This document shows, piece after piece, positions 5,466 to 6,464 of a stretch of 6,464 nt of DNA. The notes under the pieces were generated by a model. That model searched no databases. It had not been told where the DNA came from and was given only the letters and a program-made list of their open reading frames with translations. Both the position numbers and the translations under genes were made by a program. Within the stretch, counting starts at the first letter, position 1. Every line of letters begins with the position of its first letter. The DNA is from an uncultured Oscillospiraceae bacterium (GTDB taxonomy: Bacteria; Bacillota; Clostridia; Oscillospirales; Acutalibacteraceae). The DNA lies in contig URPG01000122.1 in NCBI GenBank assembly GCA_900549675.1, forward strand, positions 1 to 6,464. The letters are read 5' to 3'.

Positions 5466-5996
5466 ATGATGGCTGAAAATTCTCGGATGTACGATTTTTC
5501 AAAATTTGAAGTAACGATGGGCTCAGCGGCACCGCAGCTTCAGCCTCAGCACGAAGAACCTAAAAAGCAAAAGTCGGCTAAACTTGATTTGGTTCAATTA
5601 ACCAAAAAACAGCTTGAAAAAAGCAGAAGACCTAAAATTCATCCGTTGAAAGCAGCTATGTATACTTTAACTTCACTTGTTGTTGTCACGATTTTTAGTT
5701 GGACCATTTATAATCAGGTACAATTAACAGAGCTTACCGAGCAAATTTCCACAGAAAGTGTTGCCTTAGAAAAAGCGAAAGCCTTGGAAGTGGAGTTGGG
5801 CATAAAAATTGCCGAAGGTGTCAATGCGGTTGAAATCGAAGATTATGCCCGAAATGAACTGGGTATGGCAAAAATGAATGACCAGCAAATTTACTATGTG
5901 AATATGGTGCATGAGGATAAAGGCGAAGTACTGGAAAAATCAGAAACATCTTTTTTTGTTTATATATGGGAAAAAATACAAAGTTGGTTCCACTGA
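5466..5996 (+). CDS. ftsL: Cell division protein FtsL (FtsL/DivIC-type septum protein)
   Basis: This is a bitopic membrane protein that would join FtsB/DivIC and FtsQ/DivIB at the septum to activate the FtsW-PBP synthase. From ATG 5466 it has 176 residues. It has a polar cytoplasmic N-terminus of about 60 residues, rich in Gln/Pro/Lys; one membrane span (about 62-81, AAMYTLTSLVVVTIFSW) after the basic stretch KSRRPKIHPLK, predicting N-in topology; then an extracytoplasmic coiled coil (about 83-119). The family-type block DYARNELGMAKMNDQQIYYV (126-145) follows. The last 16 residues are strongly hydrophobic and aromatic (SFFVYIWEKIQSWF), unusual for the family. It is longer than B. subtilis (117) or E. 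coli (121) FtsL because of both extensions. Sequence alone separates FtsL from DivIC poorly; position between rsmH and a class B PBP decides for FtsL. ATG 5469 is an alternative start. Confidence 0.87.
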   Translation: MMAENSRMYDFSKFEVTMGSAAPQLQPQHEEPKKQKSAKLDLVQLTKKQLEKSRRPKIHPLKAAMYTLTSLVVVTIFSWTIYNQVQLTELTEQISTESVALEKAKALEVELGIKIAEGVNAVEIEDYARNELGMAKMNDQQIYYVNMVHEDKGEVLEKSETSFFVYIWEKIQSWFH

Positions 5997-6091
5997 AAAT
6001 TCAGCTTATAAAACAAAGTTAGAGGGCTTGTCTGCCTGCACATGAAGAATAAATATAGAGTTTGATGAATATGATTGCTTAAAGTGGAAAG

Positions 6092-6122
6092 GAGAGTTGA
6101 GAGGAATCTTAACTCTCGTTTT
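6092..6122 (+). terminator. GNRA-capped hairpin with short T run between ftsL and the PBP gene
   Basis: GAGAGTTGAGA (6092-6102) pairs with TCTTAACTCTC (6107-6117): an 11-bp stem with one G-U pair and a GGAA tetraloop of the GNRA class. GTTTT (6118-6122) follows. It looks like a weak intrinsic terminator or attenuator inside the dcw cluster. The 5' arm overlaps a Shine-Dalgarno-like AAAGGAG (6088-6094). The short T run makes full termination doubtful. Confidence 0.5.
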
Positions 6123-6151
6123 GTGCTTTATAAAATCATACTGTTAAAAGT

Positions 6152-6161
6152 AGGATGGTGA
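6152..6161 (+). promoter_or_regulatory. Split ribosome binding site favouring a TTG start for the PBP gene
   Basis: AGGATGGTGA resembles the AGGAGGTGA complement of 16S rRNA with one inserted base. The GGTGA part ends 5 nt before TTG 6167, a good spacing. The in-frame ATG 6155 and GTG 6158 lie inside this site and have no Shine-Dalgarno sequence of their own upstream. Confidence 0.5.
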
Positions 6162-6166
6162 GGATT

Positions 6167-6464
6167 TTGGCAAAGGGAAACACCCAAAAGATGTGGCGCA
6201 ATGTCATATTGATTACTGGTTTTTTAATAATTGTTGGATTTGGTTCAGTTATTTTCAGCCTGCTGCGTTGGCAAGTTTTCCGCGGAGAAGAGATGAAGGG
6301 AAAAGCCCTGGGGAATATACTGCGCTCTACAGAATTAACCGCAATGCGCGGAACTATATATGACGCCAGCGGTGAAAAAATCTTGGCACAAAGTTCAAGC
6401 GTTTGGACGGTCGTATTAGAACCCAATTATATCGTAGATGATCAGTCTACCGTCGAAAATCCCC
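6167..6464 (+). CDS. Class B penicillin-binding protein (FtsI/PBP2/SpoVD family), N-terminal part
   Basis: The frame runs off the end of the window; 99 residues are visible from TTG 6167. A short basic cytoplasmic start (KGNTQKMWRN) leads into one membrane anchor (about 12-33). Then comes the class B PBP entry motif: RSTELTAMRGTIYDASGEKILAQS (53-76 region; RGTIYD at 61-66), followed by VWTVVLEPNYI. This is how the non-penicillin-binding dimerisation domain of FtsI, PBP2 and SpoVD proteins begins. The transpeptidase SxxK, SxN and KTG motifs would lie beyond the window. The protein cross-links septal peptidoglycan outside the membrane, partnered by FtsL. Firmicutes often carry ftsI-like and spoVD genes in tandem here, and this fragment cannot say which it is. 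ATG 6155 or GTG 6158 are alternative starts, adding MVRI or MRI. Confidence 0.87.
   Translation, partial: MAKGNTQKMWRNVILITGFLIIVGFGSVIFSLLRWQVFRGEEMKGKALGNILRSTELTAMRGTIYDASGEKILAQSSSVWTVVLEPNYIVDDQSTVENP

Noticed and set aside
6097..6147. 16-codon frame starting TTG, downstream of AAAGGAG, as a leader peptide
   Set aside because: Only 2 nt separate the ribosome-like site from the TTG, and the composition is not informative. It is mentioned under the hairpin finding but not called as a gene.
301..6426. Minus-strand and off-frame reading frames of 60-114 codons across the window
   Set aside because: Nearly all lie over well-identified genes in other frames, have no recognisable domains, and no promoter or ribosome site was seen for them.

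Overview
This 6.46-kb window reads entirely on the + strand. It looks like ordinary chromosome from a moderately AT-rich member of the Bacillota (Firmicutes). The evidence is the HPr carrying the serine-phosphorylation region, the AGGAGG-type ribosome binding sites, the gene order rsmD-coaD-coiled-coil gene, and a division and cell-wall (dcw) cluster that opens mraZ-rsmH-ftsL-PBP. A Negativicutes or clostridial lineage is plausible, but the sequence alone does not settle it.

Layout. (1) 1-197: the 3' end of an HPr phosphocarrier gene, closed by a clear intrinsic terminator. (2) 237-2097: uvrC, the nucleotide excision repair endonuclease, with all catalytic and Fe-S residues in place. (3) 2170-3855: a unit with its own near-consensus sigma-A-type promoter, carrying rsmD (16S rRNA m2G966 methylase), coaD (coenzyme A biosynthesis) and a coiled-coil gene overlapping coaD by 8 nt. 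I relate the coiled-coil gene to SepIVA/DivIVA-like division proteins. A 17-bp-stem terminator ends the unit and a second weaker hairpin follows. (4) 3935-6464: the start of the dcw cluster. A promoter (TTGATT-17-TATAAT) sits directly upstream of four AAAGTG-like boxes spaced exactly 10 bp apart, a textbook MraZ operator. Then come mraZ, rsmH (1-nt gap), ftsL, a 170-nt spacer with a GNRA-capped hairpin, and the 5' end of a class B penicillin-binding protein that runs off the window.

How the genes fit together. The dcw genes couple septal peptidoglycan synthesis (PBP, FtsL) to a transcriptional autoregulator (MraZ) and a ribosomal RNA methylase (RsmH). If the coiled-coil gene really is a SepIVA relative, the preceding operon also ends in a cell-envelope or division gene, so division functions sit on both sides of the terminator.

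I see no mobile element, CRISPR array, tRNA or rRNA gene, or toxin-antitoxin or defence module. Nothing here is convincingly a new biological system. The best leads are the well-resolved MraZ operator, the SepIVA-like gene, and the hairpin that interrupts the dcw cluster between ftsL and the PBP gene.
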